Assembly: GCF_019834675.1 (NCBI RefSeq)
Contig: NZ_JABUBU010000001.1
Span: forward strand, 496,001-560,000
DNA from: Rhodococcoides corynebacterioides
Lineage (GTDB): Bacteria > Actinomycetota > Actinomycetes > Mycobacteriales > Mycobacteriaceae
DNA: 64,000 nucleotides
Reading direction: 5' to 3'
The translations under genes were made by a program, and so were the position numbers. Below, one piece after another: positions 27,129 to 35,398 of the stretch (within the stretch, counting starts at the first letter, position 1; each line of letters opens with the position of its first letter). Below the pieces are notes generated by a model. The model was not told where the DNA came from, did no database searches, and saw only the letters and a list, made by a program, of their open reading frames with translations.

Positions 27129-29075
27129 ATGACGCGCAGCGCCGTTCCGGATGCGATCTCCGACCTCGTCGACGCCGCGTTGGCCGCACTTCCGCGCCAC
27201 CGCCGCGACACGTTCGCGCTGCGACTGGATCGCTGGTGGCCCGATCTGCACGACGCCGTGGCGGCCGTCCACGCCTCGCCGGACGATGTCGCGGCGCGAT
27301 TGGTGGCCACGGCGGCCGCGGGATTCGCGGCACGGCCCGACGACCTGCACGCCCTCGACGAACGTCGGCTCCTGACCCCGGACTGGTTCCGCCGCCCGGA
27401 CATGGTGGGCTACGCCTGCTACGCCGACCGCTACGGCGGGACGCTGGCGGGGGTGGGGGAGCGCCTCGATCATCTGACCGAGCTGGGCGTGACCTACCTG
27501 CACCTCATGCCGCTGCTGGACCCGCGACCGGGAGACAACGACGGCGGGTACGCCGTCCGCGACTATCGCGCCGTGCGCGCGGACCTCGGGACGATCGACG
27601 ATCTTCGCGAGCTCGCGACCACCCTCCGGGGTCGCGGCATCTCGCTGGTGATCGACCTGGTGCTCAATCACGTGGCGCGCGAACACGACTGGGCCGAACG
27701 CGCCCGCGCCGGCGATGCCGAGTACCGCGACTACTTCCTGATCCACCCCGACCGCACGACGCCCGACGCCTACGAACGCACCCTCCCCGAGGTCTTCCCG
27801 GATTTCGCACCCGGCAACTTCACGTACGACGACGGCGTGAACGGCTGGGTCTGGACCACGTTCAATTCCTGGCAGTGGGACCTGAACTGGGCCAATCCGG
27901 CGGTGCTGGTGGAGTTCGCAGAGATCGTGATCGACCTGGCGAATCTCGGCGTCGAGGTGCTGCGGCTCGACGCGATCGCGTTCCTGTGGAAGCGGCTCGG
28001 CACCAACTGCCAGAACCAGCCGGAGGTGCACGCGATCACGCAGGCGCTCCGGGCGACCGCCCGCCTCGCCGCGCCCGCCGTGCTGTTCAAGGCCGAGGCC
28101 ATCGTCGGACCGCGGGAGCTGATGCCCTATCTCGGGCAGGGTCGGCACACGGGGCGCGTGTCGGACATCGCGTACCACAACAGCCTCATGGTGCAGGTGT
28201 GGTCGATGCTGGCGTCGGGGTCCACCCGCCTCGCCGAGCACGCGCTCGGCGCCCTGCCGCCCACGCCGCCCGGCGGAACGTGGGTGACCTACGTCCGGTG
28301 CCACGACGACATCGGGTGGGCCATCGACGACGGCGACGCCGCCGCGGTGGGTCTGACCGGCGCCGGGCATCGGCGATTCCTCGCCGACTGGTACTCGGGC
28401 GATTTCCCCGGGTCGCCGGCGGAAGGGCTGGTCTTCCAGCACAACCCGGATACCGGCGATCGGCGGATCAGCGGCACGACGGCAGCGCTGACCGGGCTCG
28501 GCCCCTCGCGCCGCGACCCCGACGGCGCCTTCGCGCGGCTGTTCCTCGCGCACGCCGTCGTCGCGATCTGGGGCGGCATCCCGGTGATCTGGAGCGGCGA
28601 CGAGGTGGCGTCCCCGGGCGACCCGGCCTGGGCCGACGACCCGGCGCACGCCGCGGACAACCGGTGGGTTCACCGCCCGGCCGTCACCGACGCGGACCGC
28701 GCTGCGTGCCGCGAACCGGGCTCGGACGCGCAGCGTGCCTATTCCGGTCTCGTCCATCTCGTCCGCACCCGCGCGGGGCTCCCCATGCTGCACGCCGAGG
28801 CGCCGGTGGACCTGATCCCCGGCCTCGACGACGGCGTCCTCGGGGTCGTGCGCCGCCACGCGAGCGGTACCGTCCTCGGTCTGTTCAACGTAACCCGCGA
28901 GCACCGGCCGGTACCGCACCACGTGATCACCCATCAGGTCGCCGACCCGCGAGAGGTGCTCTCGCAGCACGACATCGAGCCCGACGACGCCGGGTCGTCC
29001 TGGATGCCGCCCTACGCGGCCTGGTGGATCACCGACACGCTCACCGGGCCGTTCAGCGAATCACCGCCTCGGTGA
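27129..29075 (+). CDS. Amylosucrase-like glycoside hydrolase (GH13_4)
   Basis: A 648-residue alpha-amylase-superfamily enzyme closest to amylosucrase, which makes alpha-1,4-glucan from sucrose and releases fructose. The match to Neisseria polysaccharea amylosucrase is extensive: DGGYAVRDYRAV, WTTFNSWQWDLNWANP, nucleophile D281 in RLDAIAFLWK, acid/base E323 in FKAEAIVGP, and D393 in RCHDDIGW, with DNRWVHRP supplying the -1 subsite arginine. The N-terminal helical domain (about 1-90) and C-terminal beta domain are both present. There is no signal peptide, so it is cytosolic. A CAGAAT box six bases before the ATG suggests a leaderless mRNA. Sucrose hydrolase is an alternative activity. Confidence 0.82.
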   Translation: MTRSAVPDAISDLVDAALAALPRHRRDTFALRLDRWWPDLHDAVAAVHASPDDVAARLVATAAAGFAARPDDLHALDERRLLTPDWFRRPDMVGYACYADRYGGTLAGVGERLDHLTELGVTYLHLMPLLDPRPGDNDGGYAVRDYRAVRADLGTIDDLRELATTLRGRGISLVIDLVLNHVAREHDWAERARAGDAEYRDYFLIHPDRTTPDAYERTLPEVFPDFAPGNFTYDDGVNGWVWTTFNSWQWDLNWANPAVLVEFAEIVIDLANLGVEVLRLDAIAFLWKRLGTNCQNQPEVHAITQALRATARLAAPAVLFKAEAIVGPRELMPYLGQGRHTGRVSDIAYHNSLMVQVWSMLASGSTRLAEHALGALPPTPPGGTWVTYVRCHDDIGWAIDDGDAAAVGLTGAGHRRFLADWYSGDFPGSPAEGLVFQHNPDTGDRRISGTTAALTGLGPSRRDPDGAFARLFLAHAVVAIWGGIPVIWSGDEVASPGDPAWADDPAHAADNRWVHRPAVTDADRAACREPGSDAQRAYSGLVHLVRTRAGLPMLHAEAPVDLIPGLDDGVLGVVRRHASGTVLGLFNVTREHRPVPHHVITHQVADPREVLSQHDIEPDDAGSSWMPPYAAWWITDTLTGPFSESPPR

Positions 29076-30231
29076 ACCGCGTCGCCACCCAGCGGAGCAC
29101 GAACGGCAGGGCGGACACTGCACCGACGAAGTGATCGCCGACGACGCGTCGCACCTCGACGTCGGCGCCCTGCGCGCGCCAGGTGTCGGCCAACGCGCGC
29201 ACGCCGTGTTCGGGAATCCACCGGTCCAACGCCCCGTGATAGAACGCGAACGGTGCGCTCGGCGCCCCCGTGCCGGGAGTGTTGGCCTCGATCACCGCGC
29301 GGGCGACGGGTGAGTCGAAGACGTCGGGATCGGTCGCGAGCGCCTCGAGCGGCAGCCGCGCCAGCCCGCCGAGCGCGAGGGGGATCACGGACAGGTCCTT
29401 GATGCGGGTGGCGAGATAGAGGCCCAGCGGGCCGAACTCGTGCGCCAGGTCCTCGTGTTCGCGGGCCATGCCGATCACCGCCGCGCCGTAGAGGCCGGAC
29501 GCGAGCGTGCCGTTCATCGTCTCCCGCAGCAGACCGACGTTCGTCGGCGTGCCACCGGCGATCGCACCCGCCGAGGGCAGTTCCGGCGCGTAGGTCGGCT
29601 GCAGTTGCGCGGCCCACACCGTGGCGATCGCACCGCCGCTGTAGCCGTACATCACGGTGGGGCTCTCGCGGTACGCCTCCTCGATCCGCAGCAGACCGCG
29701 CCATCCGTCGAGCACGGCGTGGCCCGCCATCGTGCCCTCCGCGTACGCCATCCGTGGTCCCTCGTGGTCGACGATCAGCACGGCGTATCCGCGCTGGAGC
29801 CAGAGGGGCACCACCGTCGGGAAGTCCTGGCCGACCCCGTGCATCAGGCGGTACGACGGCGTCGCGGCCAGCCCCAGCGAGTCGATGGCGACGTTGTGCA
29901 CCACGACCGGACGCGGGCCCGGGCCGCGCCACGGGCGCCGGGGTTCCATGAGCGAGGCGGTCACCGTGACCGGTCGGCCTCGCGCGTCGGTGGACGCCAC
30001 GGCGAACTGCCGTAGCCGGGTGCGGGGCCGGGGAACGCGGCCGGTGACCTCACGGCTGCGCAGCACGGTGCCGGGCGGGGCGTCGACCGGCCCCGACGCG
30101 TCCGGGTCGACGAAGAACGGGTCGGACGTGACGGGCGTCGGCAGCAGGGCCGCGTACGGATCGGCGAGCACGTCCGCGGGCACCCGCCCGGGCAGACCGA
30201 GCCGAGTGAGCACGTCGACGATGGTGGACAT
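29053..30231 (-). CDS. Secretory-lipase (LIP) family alpha/beta hydrolase
   Basis: A 392-residue alpha/beta hydrolase of the LIP family (fungal/actinobacterial triacylglycerol lipases). The nucleophile elbow is GYSGG (within VMYGYSGGAIATVWAA). The C-terminal FAFYHGALDRWIPEHGVRAL supplies the likely catalytic Asp, and VGDHFVGA the His. The oxyanion-side segment is YAVLIVDHEGPRMAYAEG. No convincing signal peptide is seen at the ATG chosen, so it may act inside the cell or be exported by another route. Its 3' end overlaps the amylosucrase gene by 23 bases (convergent). TACGGT lies six bases before the ATG. Confidence 0.8.
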   Translation of the reverse strand: MSTIVDVLTRLGLPGRVPADVLADPYAALLPTPVTSDPFFVDPDASGPVDAPPGTVLRSREVTGRVPRPRTRLRQFAVASTDARGRPVTVTASLMEPRRPWRGPGPRPVVVHNVAIDSLGLAATPSYRLMHGVGQDFPTVVPLWLQRGYAVLIVDHEGPRMAYAEGTMAGHAVLDGWRGLLRIEEAYRESPTVMYGYSGGAIATVWAAQLQPTYAPELPSAGAIAGGTPTNVGLLRETMNGTLASGLYGAAVIGMAREHEDLAHEFGPLGLYLATRIKDLSVIPLALGGLARLPLEALATDPDVFDSPVARAVIEANTPGTGAPSAPFAFYHGALDRWIPEHGVRALADTWRAQGADVEVRRVVGDHFVGAVSALPFVLRWVATRFTEAVIR

Positions 30232-30237
30232 GCTCGG

Positions 30238-30243
30238 ACCGTA
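30238..30243 (-). promoter_or_regulatory. -10 box for the lipase gene (leaderless)
   Basis: TACGGT on the minus strand ends six bases before the ATG at 30231. This fixes the start and excludes the open frame that continues upstream to 30696. Confidence 0.45.
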
Positions 30244-30307
30244 GAGCCCGGGCGCGGACAAAGAATCGGCTCGAGCACAACGCTGTGACGGACCACGGCG
30301 ACGCGGC

Positions 30308-31558
30308 ATGGTGTCGGCCGTGACCGACATCCGCACTGCAGCCCATCCGACCGACGCCGACCTCGCCGCCCGGTTCCGGCCCGTGTTCGAGCGCATCGCG
30401 GCCGGCGCTCTCGATCGCGAGCGCGACCGCCGACTGGCGCACGACGAGATCGCCCTGCTCCGCGACGCCGGGTTCGGCGCGCTGCGCGTTCCGGTCGAGT
30501 TCGGGGGGCTCGGCGCCTCGGTCGAGCAACTGTTCACGCTGCTCGTCGACCTGGCGGCGGCCGAGTCGAATCTGCCGCAGGCCCTGCGCGTGCACTGGAG
30601 CTTCGTGGAGGACCAGCTCGCCGCGGACCCGAGCCCGGAGCGCGAGCGGTGGCTGCGGGCCGTGGCCGACGGCACCCTCGTGGGCAACGCCATCACCGAA
30701 CCCGGCGTGGGTGCGGTGGACCGCTACCGCACCACGGTGACACGCGCGGACGACGGCACCCTCCGGCTGAACGGCGAGAAGTTCTACAGCACCGGCAGCC
30801 TGTACTCCGACCACATCCTCGTCGCGGCGGATCTGGACGGGGAGCGAGTGTCGGTCCTGGTCGACGCGGACGCCCCGGGTGTCACGCAACGCGACGACTG
30901 GGACGGGTTCGGTCAGCGGCTCACCGTCAGCGGGACCACCGTCTTCAGCGACGTCGAGGTGCCGGCCGACCGCCTGCTCGGCCCGGGGTACGGCGGCCCC
31001 GGCCGCACCTACGCCACGGCCTACCTGCAGTTGGTGCAGCTCGCGGTCCTCGCCGGAATCGCCCGACGCGCCGCCGACGACGTCGCCGAGTGGGTGCGCG
31101 GCCGCACGCGGAGCTACACGCACGCGGCCGCCGATCTGCCCCGCCACGATCCGGTGGTGCAGCAGCTGATCGGTCGCCTGGAGGCGGCCGCGTGGTCGTC
31201 ACGGGCCCTCGTGCTCGCGGCGGCGGCCGACGTCGCGCGGGCGGTCGAGGTGGGTGCGGGGGAGAGCGGGGCCGAGGCGCTCGACCGCGCCGAGCTGTCG
31301 ACGGCGCACGCCCAGAACACCGTCGTCGATCTGGTGCTCACCGCGACGACGCAGCTGTTCGAGGTCGGTGGGGCGTCGATCGTGTCCGAGCGCGCGGGGT
31401 TCGATCGTCACTGGCGCAACGCCCGGACCATCTCCGTGCACAACCCGGTGCTGTACAAGGCGCGGTCGGTGGGGGCGCACGTTCTGAACGGCGAGGACCT
31501 GCCCTACGCCTGGTCGGCCGGCGCGAGAACGCCGTCGGACACGGCCACGCCGTCCTGA
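30308..31558 (+). CDS. Acyl-CoA dehydrogenase-fold flavin monooxygenase (DszC/SfnB-like)
   Basis: A 416-residue flavoprotein with the acyl-CoA dehydrogenase fold but features of the DszC/SfnB monooxygenase branch. These include GNAITEPGVGAVDRYRT, LNGEKFYSTGSLYSDHILV and a C-terminal FDRHWRNARTISVHNPVLYK, close to the DszC active-site region. DszC oxidises dibenzothiophene using FMNH2 from a separate reductase; SfnB-type proteins act on sulfones. No flavin reductase or sulfur operon is adjacent, so the substrate is unknown. The base before the ORF is a divergent promoter region shared with the lipase gene. The gene is followed after 19 bases by a small hypothetical gene with its own promoter. 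Confidence 0.8.
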   Translation: MVSAVTDIRTAAHPTDADLAARFRPVFERIAAGALDRERDRRLAHDEIALLRDAGFGALRVPVEFGGLGASVEQLFTLLVDLAAAESNLPQALRVHWSFVEDQLAADPSPERERWLRAVADGTLVGNAITEPGVGAVDRYRTTVTRADDGTLRLNGEKFYSTGSLYSDHILVAADLDGERVSVLVDADAPGVTQRDDWDGFGQRLTVSGTTVFSDVEVPADRLLGPGYGGPGRTYATAYLQLVQLAVLAGIARRAADDVAEWVRGRTRSYTHAAADLPRHDPVVQQLIGRLEAAAWSSRALVLAAAADVARAVEVGAGESGAEALDRAELSTAHAQNTVVDLVLTATTQLFEVGGASIVSERAGFDRHWRNARTISVHNPVLYKARSVGAHVLNGEDLPYAWSAGARTPSDTATPS

Positions 31559-31565
31559 CGCGGGT

Positions 31566-31571
31566 TACCGT
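31566..31571 (+). promoter_or_regulatory. -10 box for the 31.6-kb gene pair (leaderless)
   Basis: TACCGT ends six bases before the GTG at 31578. Confidence 0.45.
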
Positions 31572-31577
31572 GGCGAG

Positions 31578-31898
31578 GTGACGGACCACGACGCGCGCCG
31601 CGAGCAGCACCCGGATCCCGTTCCGTACAGCACCGGGGAGCGGGTGTTCGGGCCGCCCGGCGGGACGTTCGATCCCGACTGGGCGGCGACCGCGTTGCGG
31701 TCGCATCGGCCGGACCTCACGCACGCCGATTCGGTCCGGCTGGTCGAGCGCGCCTGGGAACTGCTGCGGGAGAACGGGTTGCGCGACGCCGCGTTGGCCG
31801 ACGCCGTGGCGGCGACACTGACGCCGGACGATCGTCCGCTCGCGGACACCGTCGCGGCGGTCGCCACGGAGACCGCGCGCTTCTATCTCGATCGATGA
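31578..31898 (+). CDS. Hypothetical protein, 106 residues
   Basis: I do not recognise this family. The protein is acidic and soluble, with a proline-containing N-terminal third (YSTGERVFGPPGGTFDPDWA) and a helical remainder (DSVRLVERAWELLRENGLRD). There is no signal peptide or cysteine. Its stop overlaps the start of the methyltransferase gene as ATGA, so the two are co-translated and may work together. The GTG start is supported by a -10 box six bases upstream. Confidence 0.65.
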   Translation: MTDHDARREQHPDPVPYSTGERVFGPPGGTFDPDWAATALRSHRPDLTHADSVRLVERAWELLRENGLRDAALADAVAATLTPDDRPLADTVAAVATETARFYLDR

Positions 31899-32572
31899 GC
31901 GCGCCGACGCGGTGGAGCCTGGAACGCTCCGCGGCCGACTCGCACGCCTACGTCGAGCGGTTCCGCGAGCTCGAGCGGTCGGGCGCCGACCTGCACGGTG
32001 AGGCCCGGCTGATCGACGCGGCCGTGGATCGGCGGTCGCGCATTCTCGACGCGGGGTGCGGCACCGGTCGGCTCGCCGCCGAACTCGCCCGGCGCGGTCA
32101 CCGGGTGACGGGGATCGACCTCGACCCCGTCCTGGTCGCGGAGGCGCGGACGCGGGCCGGAATCGAGGTCGTGCTGGGGGACCTCACCACCGTTCCGCTC
32201 GAATCGGAATCCTTCGACGCCGTCGTCGCGGCGGGCAACGTCCTGGTCTTCCTCGCTCCCGGCACCGAAGCGACGGTGCTCCGGCGCTGGTACGACGCGT
32301 TGCGGCCGGGTGGTCGACTGATCGCCGGCTTCGCGACCGACCGCGCCTGGTCGCCGGACGACGCGCTCCGCGACCTCGCGGCCGTCGGGTTCGTCGCGGT
32401 GCAACGGTTCTCGACGTGGGCGCTCGATCCGTGGCGTCCCGACGCGGACTGGATCGTGCTCGACGCCCGGCGACCCCCGGCCGCGGACGGCGCCAATCCG
32501 GACCGAGTCCGAACCACTCCGCGCCGCGCCGAACACCCCGGACCGTCCTTAGAATCCGGACATGACTGCTGA
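31895..32572 (+). CDS. Class I SAM-dependent methyltransferase
   Basis: A 225-residue methyltransferase of the Rossmann class. Motif I is ILDAGCGTGRLAAELARRGH (the SAM glycine loop), the acidic end of strand 2 is GIDLDPVLV, and motif IV-like FDAVVAAGNVLVFL follows. A short C-terminal extension after about residue 190 is basic and low complexity. Substrate unknown. It overlaps the preceding hypothetical gene (ATGA), and its last 11 bases overlap the next gene, whose promoter lies inside its coding sequence. Confidence 0.82.
   Translation: MSAPTRWSLERSAADSHAYVERFRELERSGADLHGEARLIDAAVDRRSRILDAGCGTGRLAAELARRGHRVTGIDLDPVLVAEARTRAGIEVVLGDLTTVPLESESFDAVVAAGNVLVFLAPGTEATVLRRWYDALRPGGRLIAGFATDRAWSPDDALRDLAAVGFVAVQRFSTWALDPWRPDADWIVLDARRPPAADGANPDRVRTTPRRAEHPGPSLESGHDC
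32550..32555 (+). promoter_or_regulatory. -10 box for the second VOC gene (leaderless, inside the methyltransferase gene)
   Basis: TAGAAT ends six bases before the ATG at 32562, within the 3' end of the methyltransferase coding region. Confidence 0.5.
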
Positions 32573-32960
32573 CTCCACCGATTCCGCCGCGGCACGCCCC
32601 ACGATCGAGATGGACTACACGGTCCTGGACTGCCCGGACACGCAGGCGTTGGCGCGGTTCTACGTCGCGCTGCTGGGGTGGGAGATCGAGCGGGACGACC
32701 CGGACTGGGCGGTGATCCGCGGGTCCGGCGGGCAGGGACTGGCCTTCCAGAAGTCGGACGAGTTCGTCCCCCTGTACTGGCCGCGCGAGGGAATCCGCAT
32801 CCACCTCGACCTGATCGTCGACGACATGGACGCGGCCACCGAGTACGCCGTCGCTCGCGGGGCGCGCACCATCGACGACGACGACGACGACGAGCACCCC
32901 GGCTTCCGAGTCCTGCAGGATCCGGTGGGACACCTGTTCTGTCTGTGCCGCCGCGACTGA
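32562..32960 (+). CDS. VOC family protein
   Basis: A 132-residue vicinal-oxygen-chelate protein: MDYTVLDCPDTQALARFYV, then LLGWEIERDDPDWAVIRG, then LDLIVDDMDAATEYAVARGA and FRVLQDPVGHLFCLC. The pattern matches the actinobacterial VOC group often annotated as glyoxalase-like. A run of Asp residues (DDDDDDE) precedes the last strand. Activity unknown. The acyltransferase gene that follows starts inside its 3' end. Confidence 0.85.
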   Translation: MTADSTDSAAARPTIEMDYTVLDCPDTQALARFYVALLGWEIERDDPDWAVIRGSGGQGLAFQKSDEFVPLYWPREGIRIHLDLIVDDMDAATEYAVARGARTIDDDDDDEHPGFRVLQDPVGHLFCLCRRD

Positions 32961-34294
32961 GCGGCGCGCGCCTCACGGCGGTCGACGCGCGCATGTTCTG
33001 GCTCTCGCGTCGACTGCCCAGCGATCAGTTCCTGTTGTACGCGTTCGACGGCGGCGTCGACGGGCCCGCCGTCGCGCGGGGGCTGCTCGCCCGTGCCGAG
33101 ACGGTCGCGGACCTGTGCGTGCGCATCCGGGAGACGCCGGCCGCGCTCGACTACCCGTACTGGGTGCCGCGGTCGCCGACCCCCGACCTGGTGCGGTCGG
33201 ACGACACCGCGGACTGGCAGGGATGTCTCGACCGGGTCGCGGCGTCGACGGCCGACCGGGTGGACGCCACCGTGTCGCCGTGGCGCCTGCACCTGTTTCC
33301 CGCGGTCACGGGCGTCCCCGGCGCGTCGGGCCTCGCGGCCGTGGCGGTGCTGCAGGTGGCGCACGCCCTCGCCGACGGCGGGTCGGCGTCGATGCTCGCG
33401 CGGGCGTTGTTCGCCGCCGACCCGCCGGTTCCCGCGCCGCCACCGGGAGCGCCGTCCGCTCCGGTCGCCGCCGCGCTCGGCGTGCTCGGCCTGCCCGCCC
33501 GGGTGGTGCGGACGGCCCGCCGCGCCCGTGACGCCGCCGCGGCCGACCGCGATCGGCGCGAGGCGACCGCGTCGGGCCGGCTCCCGGCGCCCCCGATCGG
33601 ACGCACCCCGACCGTCCTGTCCCGTCCGGCCCGCGGCGCGGTCGCGGTGCGATGCGTGGTGTTCCCGGCCGACGTGCTGACGGGTGGATCGGTCAGCGTG
33701 ACCGTCGCGGCGCTGACCGCGATCTCGGTGGCGCTCGCCGACCACCTCACCGCCGTGGGCGCGGAGGTCCCCGCGGACCTCGGCGCCGAGGTCACGGTCG
33801 CGATCCCGCCCGCGTCGCGAACGGTCCCCGCCCGCAACGCGTTCCACAACGCCGGGGTCGATCTGCACCCCGACGTCGGCGACCTCGCGCGCCGCGCGGA
33901 CGCGATCGCGGCGTCGCTGCACGACCGGCGTCGTCGGTTCGAGCATCCGGCGTTCGGCCTCGGTGACCGGGCGACGGAGGCAGTGCCGGCCGCCGTGATC
34001 CGGCGCGACGTCGCACGCGCCGATCTCGATGCCCGGCCGACGACGGTCGGCGGGCACACCGTCGTCTCCAGTGTTCGGCGCGGGCCCGCCGATCTCGTTC
34101 TGGGTGGCCACCCCGTCCTGATGACGGCGGGCTTTCCGGCCCTGTCCCCGGCGGTCGGACTCACGCACGGTGTGCACGGTATCGGGGACACCGTCACCCT
34201 CTCGGTGACGACGAGCGTCGGCGTCGTCGATCCCGACGCGTACGCGACACGCCTGCGACACGCCGTGGAACGGGTCGTCGAGAGTCGCCAGTGA
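32945..34294 (+). CDS. WS/DGAT-like acyltransferase
   Basis: A 449-residue protein with the layout of wax ester synthase/diacylglycerol acyltransferases, the enzymes that make storage triacylglycerol and wax in Rhodococcus. The N-terminal LTAVDARMFWLSRRLPSDQF resembles the family's opening block. The catalytic HHxxxDG motif appears as AHALADG (H140, D144, G145): the second, catalytic histidine is kept and the first is replaced. The C-terminal half includes PASRTVPARNAFHNAGVDLH and ends before the next promoter. The degenerate motif leaves activity uncertain; a condensation-domain-like acyltransferase is an alternative. The GTG at 32945 overlaps the VOC gene by 16 bases. Confidence 0.65.
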   Translation: MPPRLSGARLTAVDARMFWLSRRLPSDQFLLYAFDGGVDGPAVARGLLARAETVADLCVRIRETPAALDYPYWVPRSPTPDLVRSDDTADWQGCLDRVAASTADRVDATVSPWRLHLFPAVTGVPGASGLAAVAVLQVAHALADGGSASMLARALFAADPPVPAPPPGAPSAPVAAALGVLGLPARVVRTARRARDAAAADRDRREATASGRLPAPPIGRTPTVLSRPARGAVAVRCVVFPADVLTGGSVSVTVAALTAISVALADHLTAVGAEVPADLGAEVTVAIPPASRTVPARNAFHNAGVDLHPDVGDLARRADAIAASLHDRRRRFEHPAFGLGDRATEAVPAAVIRRDVARADLDARPTTVGGHTVVSSVRRGPADLVLGGHPVLMTAGFPALSPAVGLTHGVHGIGDTVTLSVTTSVGVVDPDAYATRLRHAVERVVESRQ

Positions 34295-34426
34295 CTGGCG
34301 GGTCTCGAGGTGTCTGTGGTGTGATTGCGACTCGGTGACACTGATGTGACCGAAACGCAGAAAACTACCAGTCCGACGTCGCCCACGCGGGGAGGCGCGC
34401 CGGGCGCGTCGTGAAGGCAGGTGCTC

Positions 34427-35260
34427 GTGCACGTATCCCGTCGACAGCTCTTCCGGTATGCCGCCGTCGGCGGCGTCGCCGTCGGCCTCGGCGCGGCGGG
34501 CACGTCCGTCGCCTCCGCCGAACCCGGGCTCGGCACCATCGTCGACTACGCCGCGGGCGTCCCGTCGGCCGCGGCGATCGCCGCCGCGGGACACGTCGGC
34601 GCCATCCGCTACGTCTCCGACCGGCGCCCCGGCGCGGAGTGGATGACCGGCAAGCCGATGACGGCCGCCGAGGCCACCGCCCTCACGGGTGCGGGACTGC
34701 AGGTGGTGTCCTGCTACCAGTTCGGCAAGGGGACCACCGCCGACTGGCGCGGCGGCTACGACGCCGGCGTTCGCCACGCCACGCGCGGACTCGAACTGCA
34801 CACGGCGGCAGGCGGACCGGCGAATCGGCCGATCTACGCCGCGATCGACGACAACCCCACGGCCGCCGAGTTCGCCGCCATGATCGCCCCCTACCTGCTC
34901 GGCTGGCACGCCGTCGTCGGGCGGGAGAACACCGGGGTCTACGCCAACGCCCCCACCATCACGCTGGCCGCCGCGGCCGGGCTGGGATCCTGGTACTGGC
35001 AACACAATTGGGGCACCCCGAAGGGCTTCGTGCACCCCGCCGCGCACCTGCACCAGATCGAGATCGACAAGCGCCGTCTCGAGGGCGTCGGCATCGACGT
35101 CAACACGGTGCTGAAGGCCGACTACGGCCAGTGGTCGCTCGCCGGCGACGTCGCCGCGCCCGACCCGGACACGTCCGCTCCCGCGGCGCCGGTCGTCGAC
35201 ACCCCGTCGGGACCGGATATCGCAACCACCGTGATTCGCACCCTGGAGGCATTCTCATGA
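34427..35260 (+). CDS. Tat-exported DUF1906 glycoside hydrolase-like protein
   Basis: A 277-residue protein with a twin-arginine signal (SRRQLFRYAAVGGVAVGLGA, cleavage likely after ASA near residue 30) and a DUF1906 domain (GTIVDYAAGVPSAAAIAAAG, AIRYVSDRRPG, CYQFGKGT, IYAAIDDNP). This is the arrangement of Rv2525c of M. tuberculosis, a Tat substrate with a lysozyme-like TIM-barrel fold and no proven hydrolase activity. A Pro/Ala/Asp-rich tail follows about residue 240. GAAGG at 34413-34417 is nine bases before the GTG at 34427. A GTG at 34421 is too close to it. The TGA overlaps the start of a 24-residue peptide gene. Confidence 0.78.
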   Translation: MHVSRRQLFRYAAVGGVAVGLGAAGTSVASAEPGLGTIVDYAAGVPSAAAIAAAGHVGAIRYVSDRRPGAEWMTGKPMTAAEATALTGAGLQVVSCYQFGKGTTADWRGGYDAGVRHATRGLELHTAAGGPANRPIYAAIDDNPTAAEFAAMIAPYLLGWHAVVGRENTGVYANAPTITLAAAAGLGSWYWQHNWGTPKGFVHPAAHLHQIEIDKRRLEGVGIDVNTVLKADYGQWSLAGDVAAPDPDTSAPAAPVVDTPSGPDIATTVIRTLEAFS

Positions 35261-35331
35261 CGTTCATCGACGTGCTGTACTCGATCGCCGGCGCGCTCTA
35301 CACCCAGTTCTCGGCGTACTTCGGGTCCTGA
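35257..35331 (+). CDS. 24-residue hydrophobic peptide, co-translated with the DUF1906 gene
   Basis: The ATG at 35257 overlaps the DUF1906 stop (ATGA) and has GGAGG at 35245-35249. The 24-residue product (MTFIDVLYSIAGALYTQFSA, then YFGS) is aromatic and hydrophobic with a single acidic residue, enough to span or lie on a membrane. A strong terminator begins 12 bases after its stop, placing it at the end of the transcript. No family is recognised. The coupling and spacing argue that it is translated. Confidence 0.45.
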   Translation: MTFIDVLYSIAGALYTQFSAYFGS

Positions 35332-35343
35332 CCCCGGACACGA

Positions 35344-35377
35344 GAAGACCGGTGGCCGTACTCGGCCACCGGTCTTC
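35344..35377 (+). terminator. Strong intrinsic-type terminator hairpin
   Basis: A perfect 14-bp stem (GAAGACCGGTGGCC pairing with GGCCACCGGTCTTC) encloses a 6-base loop; a short T-containing stretch follows (CGTCGTTTCC). It ends the DUF1906-peptide unit and also faces the convergent secreted-protein gene. Confidence 0.8.
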
Positions 35378-35398
35378 CGTCGTTTCCCGGTCTCGTCG

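Noticed and set aside
25602..28970. A 1122-codon minus-strand frame across the VOC, SDR and amylosucrase genes
   Set aside because: It crosses several genes with clear catalytic motifs in other frames and has only low-complexity Arg/Pro/His sequence.
26881..29075. Toxin-antitoxin pair formed by the MT0933-like gene and a neighbour
   Set aside because: Neighbours are an SDR and an amylosucrase, neither of which resembles a toxin.
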